Shown: piece after piece, positions 1 through 11,872 of the stretch
Layout: every line of letters begins with the position of its first letter
Numbering within the stretch: position 1 is the stretch's first letter
Origin: Cryobacterium arcticum
Lineage (GTDB): Bacteria; Actinomycetota; Actinomycetes; Actinomycetales; Microbacteriaceae
Length of the DNA stretch: 64,000 nt
Direction of reading: 5' to 3'
Assembly: GCF_001679725.1 (NCBI RefSeq)
Contig: NZ_CP016282.1
Coordinates: 2,294,001 to 2,358,000 of the forward strand
Notes under the pieces: generated by a model
Seen by the model: only the letters and a program-made list of their open reading frames with translations
The model's database searches: none
What the model was told of the DNA's origin: nothing
Program-made: the position numbers and the translations under genes

Positions 1-230
1 GCACCCCGGAGCACGAGGACTTCAACCGGATCCTCCTCATCGTGCACGGTCTGGAAACCCCGGTCGAGGTGACACTGCCGCTGCACACCGGTGTCTCCGG
101 CTACACCGTGCTCTGGGACTCCAGTCACGACGATATCCGTGAGGTGGTGAGCTCCTACGCTCCGGGCGCCCGGCTCACCGTGGGGGGCACCTCGATGCTG
201 CTGCTCAGAGCCGAGGGCGCCCAGGCATGA
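1..230 (+). CDS. glgX: glycogen debranching enzyme GlgX, C-terminal end (partial)
   Basis: The reading frame is open from the left edge (codons in phase from base 3) to a TGA at 228-230. About 75 residues remain. They look like the C-terminal beta-sandwich of isoamylase-type GH13 debranching enzymes: a strand reading RILLIVHG, then VEVTLPL, and a final strand with SMLLLRAE. The catalytic barrel lies outside the window, so identity rests on this tail and on the neighbouring glgP, glgE and glgB genes. A treX-like isoamylase is the main alternative name. The stop overlaps the next start (ATGA at 227-230), so the two genes are probably translationally coupled. Confidence 0.6.
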   Translation, partial: TPEHEDFNRILLIVHGLETPVEVTLPLHTGVSGYTVLWDSSHDDIREVVSSYAPGARLTVGGTSMLLLRAEGAQA

Positions 231-712
231 CCAGACCGGATGCCGCTGGCACGCCGGCCACGGCCCTGTTGCTGCAGCTGGGTCTCCGGTTCACCGCGCA
301 CCAGTACGCCCACGACCCCGCCGCATCCGGCTACGGACACGAGGCGGCCGAAAAGCTGCGGCTCGACCCCGACCAGGTGTTCAAGACGCTGGTGGCCGAC
401 GCGGACGGGACGCTGGTCGTGGCGGTGGTTCCCGTCTCCGGCCAGCTCGACCTCAAGGCGCTGGCCTCGGCGGTCGGCGCGAAGCGGGCCGTCATGGCTG
501 ATCCGAAAACCGCGGAACGGAAGACCGGCTACGTTCTGGGCGGCATCAGCCCGATCGGGCAGAAGACCAGCCTGCGCACTGTGATCGACGAGACGGCCGA
601 GCTGTTCGACACCGTCTTCGTCTCCGGTGGGCGCCGAGGCCTGGACCTCGAGCTGTCCCCCGCCGACCTGGTCAGCGCCACGGACGCAATCCTGGCTCCC
701 ATCGGCCGATAG
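227..712 (+). CDS. ybaK: YbaK/EbsC-type aminoacyl-tRNA deacylase
   Basis: This is a 161-residue single-domain protein of usual YbaK length. Members hydrolyse mischarged Cys-tRNA(Pro) or related aminoacyl-tRNAs in the cytoplasm. Visible family features are the DPDQVFKTLV segment with the conserved lysine (K53), the VAVVPVSGQLDLK strand, the KTGYVLGGISPIGQK segment and the C-terminal FVSGGRRGLDLELSPADL block. The start overlaps the glgX stop by four bases. Exact amino-acid specificity (Cys-tRNA-Pro versus others) cannot be read from the sequence. Confidence 0.85.
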   Translation: MTRPDAAGTPATALLLQLGLRFTAHQYAHDPAASGYGHEAAEKLRLDPDQVFKTLVADADGTLVVAVVPVSGQLDLKALASAVGAKRAVMADPKTAERKTGYVLGGISPIGQKTSLRTVIDETAELFDTVFVSGGRRGLDLELSPADLVSATDAILAPIGR

Positions 713-720
713 CGCACCCT

Positions 721-1698
721 GTGAGGATGATCCCCCTGACCCGCCCTGCCGCCCTGCTCGACCGGTGGAGGGCCTGGCGCGGCCACACCACCCCGTTCGC
801 GTCGGTGAGCAGCGCGGCAGCCCTGGTCGTTGCCCTCAGCGGCGTTCTCGATGCGGCCAACCCGTCCCCGGACACTCTCGGCACCGACTGGACCTGGGCG
901 TGGACCCTGATCGCCTGTGTGGTCGCGCTGCTCCCGGTGGCCGTGGCCGAGCGATTCCCCCGCTGGATCGCCGTGGCGGCCTGCTTCGCCTTCGTCGCCG
1001 TGACCGCCTTGCAGATGTTCACCTCCGACCAGGGGCTCAAGTCGGTCAACAATCTCGTGCTGTATCCCATGCTCGCGTGCTACGTCGGCTGGTTCTTCGC
1101 CCGGCCGCTTGCGCGTCTGATCGTCGCGCTGGCCCTGGTTCTCTCGGGCGTCGCCGTGGTGCTGGCTCCCCACCCGTTTCTGCTCCCCACCTGGGTCAAC
1201 CTCGCTCTGGCGTCGGTGTTCTGCCTCGAGGCAGCAGGCCACCTCCGGTCCAAGCTCGACCACGAGATCCGCACCGACCCTCTCACGGGCGCGCTGAACC
1301 GTTCGGGGCTGCCGGCCCGGATCGATCAGGAACTGGCCAGGGCGCTGCGCACGCAGCAACCCCTCGTTCTGGTGCTGTTGGACCTGGACAACTTCAAACA
1401 GGTCAACGACGTGCACGGCCACGCGGCCGGAGACCGGATCCTGGTGGACCTCGTGCGCGCGGTCCGCAGCCAGTTCCGGCCGTTCGACACCATTGCCCGG
1501 GTCGGCGGTGACGAGTTCCTGCTCCTGCTGCCCGCGATCGACCCGGCCGGCGCGTGCGAGGTGCTGGACCGGCTCCGCCCGCTCACGGGTGACACCTGGT
1601 CATTCGGCCTCGCGGCCGCAGAGCCCGGGGACACCGCCGAGTTGCTCATGGAACGTGCCGACAAGGACCTCTACGCGACCAAGAAGGCACGCCGGTAA
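721..1698 (+). CDS. membrane-bound GGDEF-domain diguanylate cyclase
   Basis: 325 residues. The first about 175 residues hold around five hydrophobic segments, an integral membrane sensor region of no recognised type. The C-terminal half is a GGDEF domain: DPLTGALNRSG, then DLDNFKQVNDVHGHAAGD, then the intact signature GGDEF at residues 262-266. It should therefore make cyclic di-GMP from two GTP at the membrane. No obvious RxxD inhibitory site was noted. The GTG start lies eight bases after the ybaK stop, so it may be the last gene of a glgX-ybaK transcript. The C-terminal part is slightly shorter than many GGDEF domains. Confidence 0.88.
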   Translation: MRMIPLTRPAALLDRWRAWRGHTTPFASVSSAAALVVALSGVLDAANPSPDTLGTDWTWAWTLIACVVALLPVAVAERFPRWIAVAACFAFVAVTALQMFTSDQGLKSVNNLVLYPMLACYVGWFFARPLARLIVALALVLSGVAVVLAPHPFLLPTWVNLALASVFCLEAAGHLRSKLDHEIRTDPLTGALNRSGLPARIDQELARALRTQQPLVLVLLDLDNFKQVNDVHGHAAGDRILVDLVRAVRSQFRPFDTIARVGGDEFLLLLPAIDPAGACEVLDRLRPLTGDTWSFGLAAAEPGDTAELLMERADKDLYATKKARR

Positions 1699-1719
1699 GC
1701 CCGGCGCGCCCCTTCCGGC

Positions 1720-4329
1720 TCAGCTCGCGACGGCGACGAGGCCCATCTCGGCCGGGCTGATCAGCAGGTCGTTGCGTGGCACGACCCGCACGGTGTAGCC
1801 GAACCCGCCCGCCCGATCGAGTTCCACGGTGCCGGTGAACAGCGTCGGCATGCCGGAGGCGGGGCTTCCCGTCGCATCCGCGAGCGCGTCCTGGCCCTGC
1901 ACGTCGTCGATCGGCTCGAGCGCCTGGGTGCTCACATCGGTCAGGTCGTCGCCGCCGAGGCTCCGGCCGTAGACCACCTGCACCGTCACGTCGTCGGGCG
2001 CGAGCCCGTTCAGCTGCACGTGGGCACGCAGGTGCAGTTCGTCGCCCACCTGCGGAACCGTGGCGACGCCGCCGGACTCCACGTGCGCGACGCTCACCCC
2101 GGGCCACGCGGCGGTGATGCGGCTCTTCCACGCTGCGAGCTCGCGCGCCGCCCGGTAGTCGTTCGCCGAGAGCCGCGCTTCGGAGACGCCGGCAGGGCGG
2201 TAGAGCTTCTCCACGTACTCGCGCACCATCCGCCCGGCGTTCAGTTCGGGCGAGAGCCCTGCGAGGGTCTGGCGGATGTTCGCCACCCAGCGTTCGGGCA
2301 CCCCATCGGCGTTGCGCTCGTAGAAGGGCGGCGCCACCTGGTGTTCGATGAGTTCGTACAGCGCCTCGGCCTCGATCCGGTCGCGTTCGGCGGAGTTGGT
2401 GGCCGCGTCCGCGGACGGGATCGCCCAGCCGTTCTGCCCGTCGAAGTACTCCGGCCACCAGCCGTCCAGGATGGACAGGTTGAGCGCGCCGTTGAGGGCG
2501 GCCTTCATGCCCGATGTCCCACAGGCCTCCAGCGGGCGGAGCGGGTTGTTCAGCCACACATCGGTGCCCGGGTACATCAGCTGGGCCATGCCGATGTTGT
2601 AATCGGGCAGGAACGCGATGCGCGTGCGCAGCTCGGGGTCTGCGGCGAACTGCACGATCTTCTGGATCAGCCGCTTGCCCTCCTCATCGGCCGGGTGCGA
2701 CTTGCCGGCGATGACGATCTGCACGGGGTGCTCCGGGTGCAGCAGCAGGGCGCGGAGCCGCTCGGGGTCGTGCAGCATCAGGGTGAGCCGCTTGTAGGTG
2801 GGCACCCGGCGGGCGAACCCGATGGTGAGCACGTCGGGGTCGAAGACCTGGTTGATCCACGCCGGAATCAGGCCGCCCGGGTTCTGCACGAGCCAGGCCG
2901 CACCGATGCGGCGGCGGGCGTCCTCGACGAACTGGCGGCGCATGTCGCCGCGCACGTCCCAGAGGTCCTGGTCGCTCACCACGGGCGAGGCCCAGTCCGC
3001 GGTGGAGGTGTCGGCGGTGCCCAGCCGGTTCGCGGCCAGGGCCTTGAGCGCCGGGTCGGTCCAGGTCGGCGCGTGCACCCCGTTGGTGATCGACGTGATC
3101 GGCACCTCGCTGGCGTCGAACCCGGGCCAGAGGCCGCTGAACATCCGTCGGCTCACCTCGCCGTGCAGCTTGGAGACGCCGTTGGCGTGCTGGCCCAGCC
3201 GCAGGCCCATGATGGCCATGTTGAAGACGTCGGGCGAGCCACCGGGGTAGCTCTCCGCGCCGAGGCCGAGCAGGTCGTCGACCGCGACCCCGGGCAGCAG
3301 GTCGGTTTCGAAGTACCGGCGCACCAGCGAGCTGTCGAACCGGTCGATTCCCGCGGCCACCGGGGTGTGGGTCGTGAAGACGGTGCCCGCGCGGGCCACC
3401 TGCAGCGCCTCGGAGAAGCTGAGGCCCTCGCCGATCAGGCTGGAGATGCGTTCGAGGCCGAGGAACCCGGCGTGTCCCTCGTTGGTGTGGAACACCTCGG
3501 GCTCCGGCCGGTCGTTGAGCGTGCTCCACAGCCGCACGGCTCGGGCGCCGCCGATGCCCAGCAGCAGCTCCTGCAGCAACCGGTGCTCGCCGCCGCCGCC
3601 GTAGAGACGGTCGGTGACCTGGCGCAGGTCGTCGGTGTTCTCCGGGATGTCGGTGTCGAGCATCAGGAGGCGGATGCGGCCAACCCGGGCCTCCCAGACC
3701 CGTGCGTGCAGGGTGCGGTCGTCCGGCAGCGCGAGCGACACCTGAACGGGCGAGCCGTCGGCGCGGCGAAGCACCGACAGGGGCAGGCCGTCCGGGTCCA
3801 GCAGCGGGTAGCTCTCCAACTGCCAGCCGTCGGAGGAGATGGCCTGGCTGAAGTAGCCGGCCTTGTAGAACAGGCCGACGCCCACAAGGGGCACTCCCAG
3901 GTCGGAGGCACTCTTGAGGTGGTCGCCGGCCAAGATGCCCAGGCCGCCCGAGTACTGCGGCAACGCGGCAGCGATACCGAACTCGGGCGAGAAGTAGGCG
4001 ATCGACGCGGGCTTGGCCCCCTCGAGCTCCTGATACCAACGGGGCTGTTCCAGGTAGTTCCGCAGGTCGTCGCGCACCAGGTTGACCCCGGACACGTAGT
4101 CGTGGTCGTGCGCGAGCTCCTGTAGCCGGGCCGGGTCCACCGCGCCCAGCAGTGCGACGGGGTCGCCGCCGATGCGGCGCCACAGCTCCGGGGCGATGTG
4201 CTCGAACAGCTGCCGGGTGGGTTCATGCCACGACCAACGCAGGTTCCCCGCCAGCTCGTCGAGCGCGGCCAGCGACTCGGGCAGGACGGCACGGACGGTA
4301 AATTTACGGATCGCCTTCACGAACCTCAC
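1720..4329 (-). CDS. glgP: alpha-glucan phosphorylase
   Basis: 869 residues, matching the actinobacterial short-type glucan phosphorylases. The enzyme releases glucose 1-phosphate from glycogen-like alpha-1,4-glucan using phosphate and pyridoxal phosphate. The N-terminal about 120 residues (LAGNLRWSWHEPTRQLF) match the DUF3417 region of this subfamily. Then come IAYFSPEFG, YSGGLGILAGDHLKSASDLG, HTNEGHAGF and THTPVAAGIDRF. The PLP-binding region is GTSGMKAALNG followed by LDGWWPEYFDGQNGW. It is divergent from glgE, with 85 bases between the two starts, and converges on the GGDEF gene. It is the degradative partner of the GlgE/GlgB synthetic pair. Confidence 0.95.
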   Translation of the reverse strand: MRFVKAIRKFTVRAVLPESLAALDELAGNLRWSWHEPTRQLFEHIAPELWRRIGGDPVALLGAVDPARLQELAHDHDYVSGVNLVRDDLRNYLEQPRWYQELEGAKPASIAYFSPEFGIAAALPQYSGGLGILAGDHLKSASDLGVPLVGVGLFYKAGYFSQAISSDGWQLESYPLLDPDGLPLSVLRRADGSPVQVSLALPDDRTLHARVWEARVGRIRLLMLDTDIPENTDDLRQVTDRLYGGGGEHRLLQELLLGIGGARAVRLWSTLNDRPEPEVFHTNEGHAGFLGLERISSLIGEGLSFSEALQVARAGTVFTTHTPVAAGIDRFDSSLVRRYFETDLLPGVAVDDLLGLGAESYPGGSPDVFNMAIMGLRLGQHANGVSKLHGEVSRRMFSGLWPGFDASEVPITSITNGVHAPTWTDPALKALAANRLGTADTSTADWASPVVSDQDLWDVRGDMRRQFVEDARRRIGAAWLVQNPGGLIPAWINQVFDPDVLTIGFARRVPTYKRLTLMLHDPERLRALLLHPEHPVQIVIAGKSHPADEEGKRLIQKIVQFAADPELRTRIAFLPDYNIGMAQLMYPGTDVWLNNPLRPLEACGTSGMKAALNGALNLSILDGWWPEYFDGQNGWAIPSADAATNSAERDRIEAEALYELIEHQVAPPFYERNADGVPERWVANIRQTLAGLSPELNAGRMVREYVEKLYRPAGVSEARLSANDYRAARELAAWKSRITAAWPGVSVAHVESGGVATVPQVGDELHLRAHVQLNGLAPDDVTVQVVYGRSLGGDDLTDVSTQALEPIDDVQGQDALADATGSPASGMPTLFTGTVELDRAGGFGYTVRVVPRNDLLISPAEMGLVAVAS

Positions 4330-4402
4330 TTTACGGGCGCGAGGTGTCCAACAGGTAACGATCGCGCGCGTGTGCCACCACCGATTCGGCCCCCGTTCGC
4401 GC

Positions 4403-4408
4403 TACGGT
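4403..4408 (+). promoter_or_regulatory. possible -10 element for leaderless glgE
   Basis: TACGGT sits exactly six bases before the GTG chosen as glgE start, in the 85-base gap shared with divergent glgP. A TANNNT box at that distance is the arrangement seen for leaderless actinobacterial mRNAs. No Shine-Dalgarno sequence precedes the GTG. No convincing -35 box was seen, so this is a weak prediction. Confidence 0.3.
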
Positions 4409-4414
4409 CGTTAT

Positions 4415-6492
4415 GTGGCTAAGACAGCAAAACGAACCGGTACCGCCCCTTCAACGCCGAGCACGACGGACGCCCCGACGAAAGTCGGCCGAATCCCGGT
4501 CCTCGACCTTGCCCCGCAGCTGAACGACAATCTCTGGCCGGCGAAAGCGTTCGCCGGCGAGGTCGTCCCGTTCCGCGCGACGGCCTTCCGGGAGGGGCAC
4601 GACGCCATCGGCGTGATGCTGCACCTCACCGCGCCGGACGGCACCCTCACCCGGCATCCGATGCACCTGACCGTGCCCGGCACCGACCGGTACGAGACCC
4701 AGGTGCGCCTGGACCTGCAGGGCTTCTACAGCTACCGCGTGCGCGCCTACGCCGACGACTTCGCGACCTGGGTGCACAATGCCGCCATCAAGATCCCGGC
4801 CGGCATCGATGTGGAGCTGATGTTCCTGATCGGGGCGACCCTGCTCGCGCCGGCCGGCAAGGACCTCGCTCGTCCCGTCGCCGAACGCCGCCTGTTCGCG
4901 GCGGCCGCCAAGACGCTGGCCAACACCAAACTCCCCCTCGAGACCCGACTCGCGGTCGTCACCGACCCCGCCCTTGCCGAAGCGGCGGCCCTGCGGCCCC
5001 TCGCGAGCCTGGACTCCTTCTCGGCCGAACGTACCGTGCGGGTCGAACGCACCCGAGCCGGCGTCGGCTCGTGGTACGAATTCTTCCCCCGTTCGGAGGG
5101 CGCCGTCCGACGTGAGGACGGCAGCTGGCAGAGCGGCACGTTCCGCACCGCCGCCGACCGGCTCCCCGCCGTCGCCGCGATGGGGTTCGACGTGCTCTAC
5201 CTGCCGCCCATCCACCCCATCGGCCGTGCGTTCCGCAAGGGACCCAACAACACCCTCGACGCGGGCGAGAACGACCCGGGGTCGCCGTGGGCGATCGGGT
5301 CGGCAGCGGGCGGGCATGACGCCATCCACCCCGAGCTGGGCACCATCGACGACTTCCGGTTCTTCCTGGACGCCGCCCGGGCCGAGGGTGTCGAAGTGGC
5401 CATCGACCTGGCGCTGCAGGCCTCTCCCGACCACCCCTGGGTGAAAGAACACCCCGAGTGGTTCACCACCCTGCCGGACGGCACGATCGCGTACGCCGAG
5501 AACCCGCCCAAGAAGTACCAGGACATCTACCCGATCAACTTCGACAACGACCCGGCGGGCATCCGCGCCGAGGTGCTGCGCCTGGTGCGCTACTGGATCG
5601 GCGTGGGCGTCAACATCTTCCGCGTGGACAACCCGCACACCAAGCCGCTGGACTTCTGGGAGTGGCTGATCGGCGAGATCAACCGGGAATCGCCCGACGT
5701 GGTCTTCCTGGCCGAGGCGTTCACCCGGCCGGCGCTGCTGCAGGGCCTGGCGAAGGTCGGCTTCCAGCAGTCGTACACGTACTTCACCTGGCGCAACACC
5801 AAGGAGGAGCTCGAGGAGTTCTTCGACGGCCTGGCCCACGACACCGCGGATTTCCTGCGCCCCAACCTGTTCGTCAACACCCCGGACATCCTCACCGAGT
5901 ACCTGCAGTTCGGCGGCCCGGCCGCGTTCAAGATCCGCGCGGCCCTCGCCGCGACGGCCGCGCCCACCTGGGGCGTGTACGCGGGCTTCGAGCTCTACGA
6001 GAGCGTGGCTCGTCCAGGTGCCGAGGAGAACATCGACAACGAGAAGTACGAGTACCGGCCGCGTGACTTCGCCAAGGCCGAGGCCCTCGGCCGGTCGCTG
6101 TCGCCGTTCCTCGGCCTGCTCGGCCGCATCCGCGCCGCGCACCCGGCGCTCCGTCAGCTACGCAACCTCGACATCCACTCGAGCGACGACGACTCGATCC
6201 TGGTCTACAGCAAGTACCTGGCCGGCGAGTTCACCGACGACGGCCGGGCGGATGCGCTCATCGTCGTCGCGAACGTCGACCCGCATTCCGTGCACGAGAC
6301 CGTGGTGCACCTGGACGTGACGCGCTTCGGCCTGCCGCTCGGCTCCCACTTCGAGGTCGAGGACCTCGTGACCGGTTCGGTGTGGACCTGGTCGGCCGAC
6401 AACTTCGTGCGCCTCGACGCCTTCACCGAGCCCGTGCACATCCTGCACGTGCGGGTTCCGGCCACCCTGCAGACCCAGAACGGACGCTCCGA

Positions 6493-6496
<4 letters not shown>
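4415..6496 (+). CDS. glgE: alpha-1,4-glucan:maltose-1-phosphate maltosyltransferase GlgE
   Basis: 693 residues from GTG 4415, close to the known actinobacterial enzyme length. GlgE (GH13 subfamily 3) extends linear alpha-1,4-glucan using maltose 1-phosphate. Visible motifs are [22 protein letters not shown], the nucleophile region [18 protein letters not shown], and the acid/base region [11 protein letters not shown]. The frame stays open upstream to 4172, but that part lies inside antisense glgP and reads as low-complexity shadow. The GTG at 4415 begins the first family-like sequence and has a possible leaderless -10 six bases upstream. The stop overlaps the glgB start (ATGA). TreS and Pep2, the usual maltose 1-phosphate suppliers, are not in the window. 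Confidence 0.94.
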
Positions 6497-8709
<2,213 letters not shown>

Positions 8710-8723
8710 CAGCACCGGGGCAC

Positions 8724-8782
8724 GCGAAAGCGCCCGTGCGGTCATCTCAGCTGGGCTGACGTGACCACACGGGCGCTTTCGC
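8724..8782. terminator. strong bidirectional terminator between glgB and the CnoX-like gene
   Basis: The arms at 8724-8744 and 8762-8782 are 21-base inverted repeats with one mismatch, and begin GCGAAAGCGCCCGTG. The loop is 17 bases. The hairpin lies between two convergent genes and carries AAAG/CTTT near its base, so it can act for both strands. Confidence 0.8.
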
Positions 8783-8798
8783 TTGTTGCGCCCTGGCC

Positions 8799-9764
8799 TT
8801 AGTAGAGCAGCGCGGTCAGGCGTTTGCGGGCCGGCGGCACGCGGGGGTCGTCGGTGCCGACGACCTCGAACAGTTCGAGCAGGCGCTGGCGCACCAGGTT
8901 CTTGCCCGCCGCGTCCTGGGAGGGGAATAGTCCGAGCAGCCGGTCGAAGGCGTCCTCGATGTGACCGCCGGAGAGGTTGAGGTCGGCCACGAGCAACTGC
9001 GCGTCGAGGTCAGCGGGGTTGTCGGCGGCGGCTGAACGCACCTCCGCGATGGTCTTGCCCTGCAGGCGGCCGAGCAGGCTCACCTGGGCGAGCCCTGCCG
9101 TGGCCATGGCGTCGCGGGGGTCGCGGGCCAGGGAGAGCTTGTAGATGTCGATCGCGGCCGCGTAGTCGCCGCGCTCGATGGCATCGTAGGCCTCGCGGTG
9201 GTGCGGCGGCAGTTCGGGTTCCACCGGCGCGGCCGGCTCCCCGGCCGGGGCCTCTGCGGCGTCGGCGACACCGGTCACCCCGTGCTGGGCCGCGAGCTCG
9301 AGCACACGTTCGAGGACCTCGCGGATCTGCACCACCGGGAGGACCCCGTCGAACAGCTGCACAGGCTGACCGTTGATCACGGCCGCCAGCGTGGGCACCG
9401 AGGTGGCCTGGAACGCCTGCGCGAGCTGCGGGTTGGCGTCGATGTCGACGGTGGCAAGCACGAACCGGCCGTTGTACTCCCGGATCAGGTTCTCCATCAC
9501 GGGAGTCAGCGACGTCGCCGGTTCGCTCCACTGTGCCCACAGGTCCACGATCACCGGAACGAATTTGGACAGCTCGAGCAGCTCGGCGAAGTTGGTGTCG
9601 GTTCCCTCGAGCACGAGGCTCGGAACGGGCACCGGACCGGCCTGGCCGGCCGGCGCACCGGGGGCACCGGCCGCCCCGGCGGCAGGCGCCGGCGGACGGT
9701 TCACGAGCGAGGACAGGTCGACGGCGCCGCGCAGGTTTGAGCCGGCTGGGGGGATGACGGTCAT
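8799..9764 (-). CDS. CnoX-like thioredoxin/TPR co-chaperone lacking the redox CxxC
   Basis: 321 residues. A proline/alanine-rich N-terminus (1-50) precedes a thioredoxin fold at about 60-165: VIVDLWAQWSEPATSL, LATVDIDANPQLAQAFQATSVPT, VVQIREVLERVL. The C-terminal half (about 185-321) is helical TPR-like, as in YbbN/CnoX proteins that hold unfolded clients in the cytoplasm. The position of the usual WCGPC site reads WSEPA (W79-A83), so both cysteines are missing and a redox role is unlikely. A holdase role is inferred from the family. The start overlaps the end of the upstream membrane protein gene by four bases (ATGA). Confidence 0.8.
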   Translation of the reverse strand: MTVIPPAGSNLRGAVDLSSLVNRPPAPAAGAAGAPGAPAGQAGPVPVPSLVLEGTDTNFAELLELSKFVPVIVDLWAQWSEPATSLTPVMENLIREYNGRFVLATVDIDANPQLAQAFQATSVPTLAAVINGQPVQLFDGVLPVVQIREVLERVLELAAQHGVTGVADAAEAPAGEPAAPVEPELPPHHREAYDAIERGDYAAAIDIYKLSLARDPRDAMATAGLAQVSLLGRLQGKTIAEVRSAAADNPADLDAQLLVADLNLSGGHIEDAFDRLLGLFPSQDAAGKNLVRQRLLELFEVVGTDDPRVPPARKRLTALLY

Positions 9765-11578
9765 GGAAGCTCCACGGATGAGATCAGTCCTTGGCTGAAG
9801 CCAAGGAGAACGATTTTGTCGGTCGACCCGGCAGCGGGCACATGGAAGAGCAACTGCTCGCTGTAGGTGTTCTGGATGCCCTTGGTGGTCTTGGTGATCC
9901 CGGACAGGGCCTTGCTCGGACCGGACGTCGGTTCGATCGTCGCCTTGCCGTTCACCGAGGTCACCGTGGTGATCTCGTTGACGCTGACGGCCACAATACT
10001 GCCGGAATCGTTGGTGGACAGGGCCACAACGTCGCCGCTGCCCGCTGCGTTGGTGAATTCCATCGCGGCGGTGTCCTCCAGGGCGTCCTTCTGCTTCTGC
10101 TTGCTGTCGACGCCGAGCAGGGTGCGGGCGGAGTCGCCCTCGGCCTGGAACTGCGGGAAGGACGCGCTCGCCTCGCCGTTCAGGAGGATGTCGGCGTACG
10201 CCGGTCCCACGGCCTCGGGGGCCATGGAGATCAGCTTGCTGTCCGGCGGCACCAGGGAAGCCCCGATGGTGGCCGGCGCGACACCGGGCACCTTGGCGGA
10301 GGCCTCGAGCTGGATGGCGTACTCCACGAGGTAGTTCTCCCGCGGTGATTCCTGCTTGAGGATCAGCGCCATGGTGGGCACCGTCGACTCATCGTCCGAC
10401 TGCAGGACGGTCATGACCACGCGCGGCCAGGTGTCCGTCTGCTGCGGCAAGGTGAGGGTCATCGGGGAATCCGGCAGCGCCGTCGTGGGGGCGAAGGACG
10501 AGTCCGCGGTGCGGATCTTGTAGTTGGCCAGGCGCTGTTCGAGGGCAGGCCCGGTGAACCGGGTCGCAATGCTGTCGGCGTCCAGGCTCTCGTCTGCGGC
10601 CGCGGTCAGCGTGACGATGTCACCGACGATGCGTTCGAGCTGCGGCGTGGTGACGGCCGGGGCCTTCACCTCGGCAGGTGCGGGCGCTTCCGTGCCCTCC
10701 GCGGTGGCGGACGGTGTGGCGGTGGCGGTTCCGGACGGCTCCGGCGCAGACGACGGCCAGAACTCCGGCGAGCATCCGCTGAGCACGAGCCCGGAGACCA
10801 GGACCAGCGGCACGGCGATCATGGAGCGCCCGATCGAGCGACGCGGGCCGGTGATCTCACTGGCCTTGATCGTCTTGGGCCGCGGCACCCGGGGCAGCTT
10901 GGGCATGCGCGGGCCGCGCGGAACGTTGCGGCGCGGACGACGGGAACGACGGAAGTGCAGCAGGCCGAGCAGGTAGACCACGAAGCCGATCAGGGCCATC
11001 AGCGCTCCCCCGACGATCAGCGGTCCAGCCCATGGTGTGGAGTTGTCCAACGGCCAGGCGACGGTGATGTCGGTGGGCGCCGGCGCCGTGCCGTCGGAAG
11101 CGATGATGACCGAGATGCCCTCCGGAACGGTGAGCGTGGTCGTCAGCGACCCCTCGGCGGAGAACTCCTGCAGCCAGAGATCCGATCCGGCCGGGTTCGT
11201 CGGCAGGGCCGGGGCCTCGGCCTCGGCGCTGTCGGCGGACGGCTCCGTTGCTGCTGGGTCCACGGTGGTCACGCCGAGGGTGTTGGACTCGGCATCGAAG
11301 GCCACGTCGGCGTAGTCGTCGGACCCGATCCACGAGGTGACGTCGCTGGTGCGGCCGTAAGCTACGAAGACGCTGTCGGCGCCGCCCACGGTGATGGTCT
11401 GACTGCCGGGGAATGCGGTGAGGGCGCTGCCCTCGATCACGGCGTAGGGGGAACCGTCGCCGATGGTGGCGCTGAGGCTCTGAGAAGCCGGTTCGAGAAA
11501 AATAGTCCGCTGCGCGATGCCGAATGCGATCATCAACGCAGCGAGAACGAATGCCAGAATGGCGAAGACGAAACGCAC
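9761..11578 (-). CDS. conserved actinobacterial membrane protein with internal lipobox-like segment
   Basis: 605 residues from GTG 11578, chosen because AGGAGGG lies just upstream. A longer frame to 11614 exists. Layout: TM helix (FVFAILAFVLAALMIAFGI), an extracytoplasmic domain of about 150 residues, a second TM (LIVGGALMALIGFVVYLLGL), a basic Arg/Pro-rich linker, and a third hydrophobic stretch ending VSGLVLSGCS that looks like a lipoprotein signal. A Thr/Ala/Pro linker and a secreted-type domain of about 280 residues follow. It looks like a fusion of a membrane protein and a lipoprotein. Function unknown. A cell-envelope role is inferred only from topology and the overlapping CnoX-like gene. 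Confidence 0.75.
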   Translation of the reverse strand: MRFVFAILAFVLAALMIAFGIAQRTIFLEPASQSLSATIGDGSPYAVIEGSALTAFPGSQTITVGGADSVFVAYGRTSDVTSWIGSDDYADVAFDAESNTLGVTTVDPAATEPSADSAEAEAPALPTNPAGSDLWLQEFSAEGSLTTTLTVPEGISVIIASDGTAPAPTDITVAWPLDNSTPWAGPLIVGGALMALIGFVVYLLGLLHFRRSRRPRRNVPRGPRMPKLPRVPRPKTIKASEITGPRRSIGRSMIAVPLVLVSGLVLSGCSPEFWPSSAPEPSGTATATPSATAEGTEAPAPAEVKAPAVTTPQLERIVGDIVTLTAAADESLDADSIATRFTGPALEQRLANYKIRTADSSFAPTTALPDSPMTLTLPQQTDTWPRVVMTVLQSDDESTVPTMALILKQESPRENYLVEYAIQLEASAKVPGVAPATIGASLVPPDSKLISMAPEAVGPAYADILLNGEASASFPQFQAEGDSARTLLGVDSKQKQKDALEDTAAMEFTNAAGSGDVVALSTNDSGSIVAVSVNEITTVTSVNGKATIEPTSGPSKALSGITKTTKGIQNTYSEQLLFHVPAAGSTDKIVLLGFSQGLISSVELP

Positions 11579-11807
11579 GTAAAACCCTCCTGTGTTGCCT
11601 GCCGATGGCTGCACCTTGGAGCGTGCGCCACCGTGTGCCGGGGCCGGAAAGCAACAGACACGGACGTTCTACGATAGTGGACGCTCCTGAGAGGTGCCTA
11701 ATAGCGCTTTGTCCCGGCCTCTTCGAGACCTCCAGCAGCCGGAATCGGCCCCTGAACAGGGGCAATCCTGGTGACCGATGGGTCGGTGCGGTCGCCGCCG
11801 GAGGCAC

Positions 11808-11813
11808 TAAAAT
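11808..11813 (+). promoter_or_regulatory. possible -10 for the DivIVA-like gene
   Basis: TAAAAT stands out in an otherwise GC-rich 294-base gap between the divergent membrane protein gene and the DivIVA-like gene. It is 59 bases before the GTG, and the ribosome site (AACGAGGAGAGATC) lies between. No clear TTGACA box was found upstream. Confidence 0.3.
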
Positions 11814-11872
11814 CAGACGGGCCGCTCCGCCAGTGCACAGACGGGGTGAGCGCCCACTAACGAGGAGAGATC

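Noticed and set aside
2020..4125. 701-codon open frame antisense to glgP
   Set aside because: High-GC shadow with Val/Gly/Arg/His-rich composition and no domain; glgP on the other strand is complete and well supported.
4451..6142. 563-codon open frame antisense to glgE
   Set aside because: Shadow of glgE; no motif or ribosome site.
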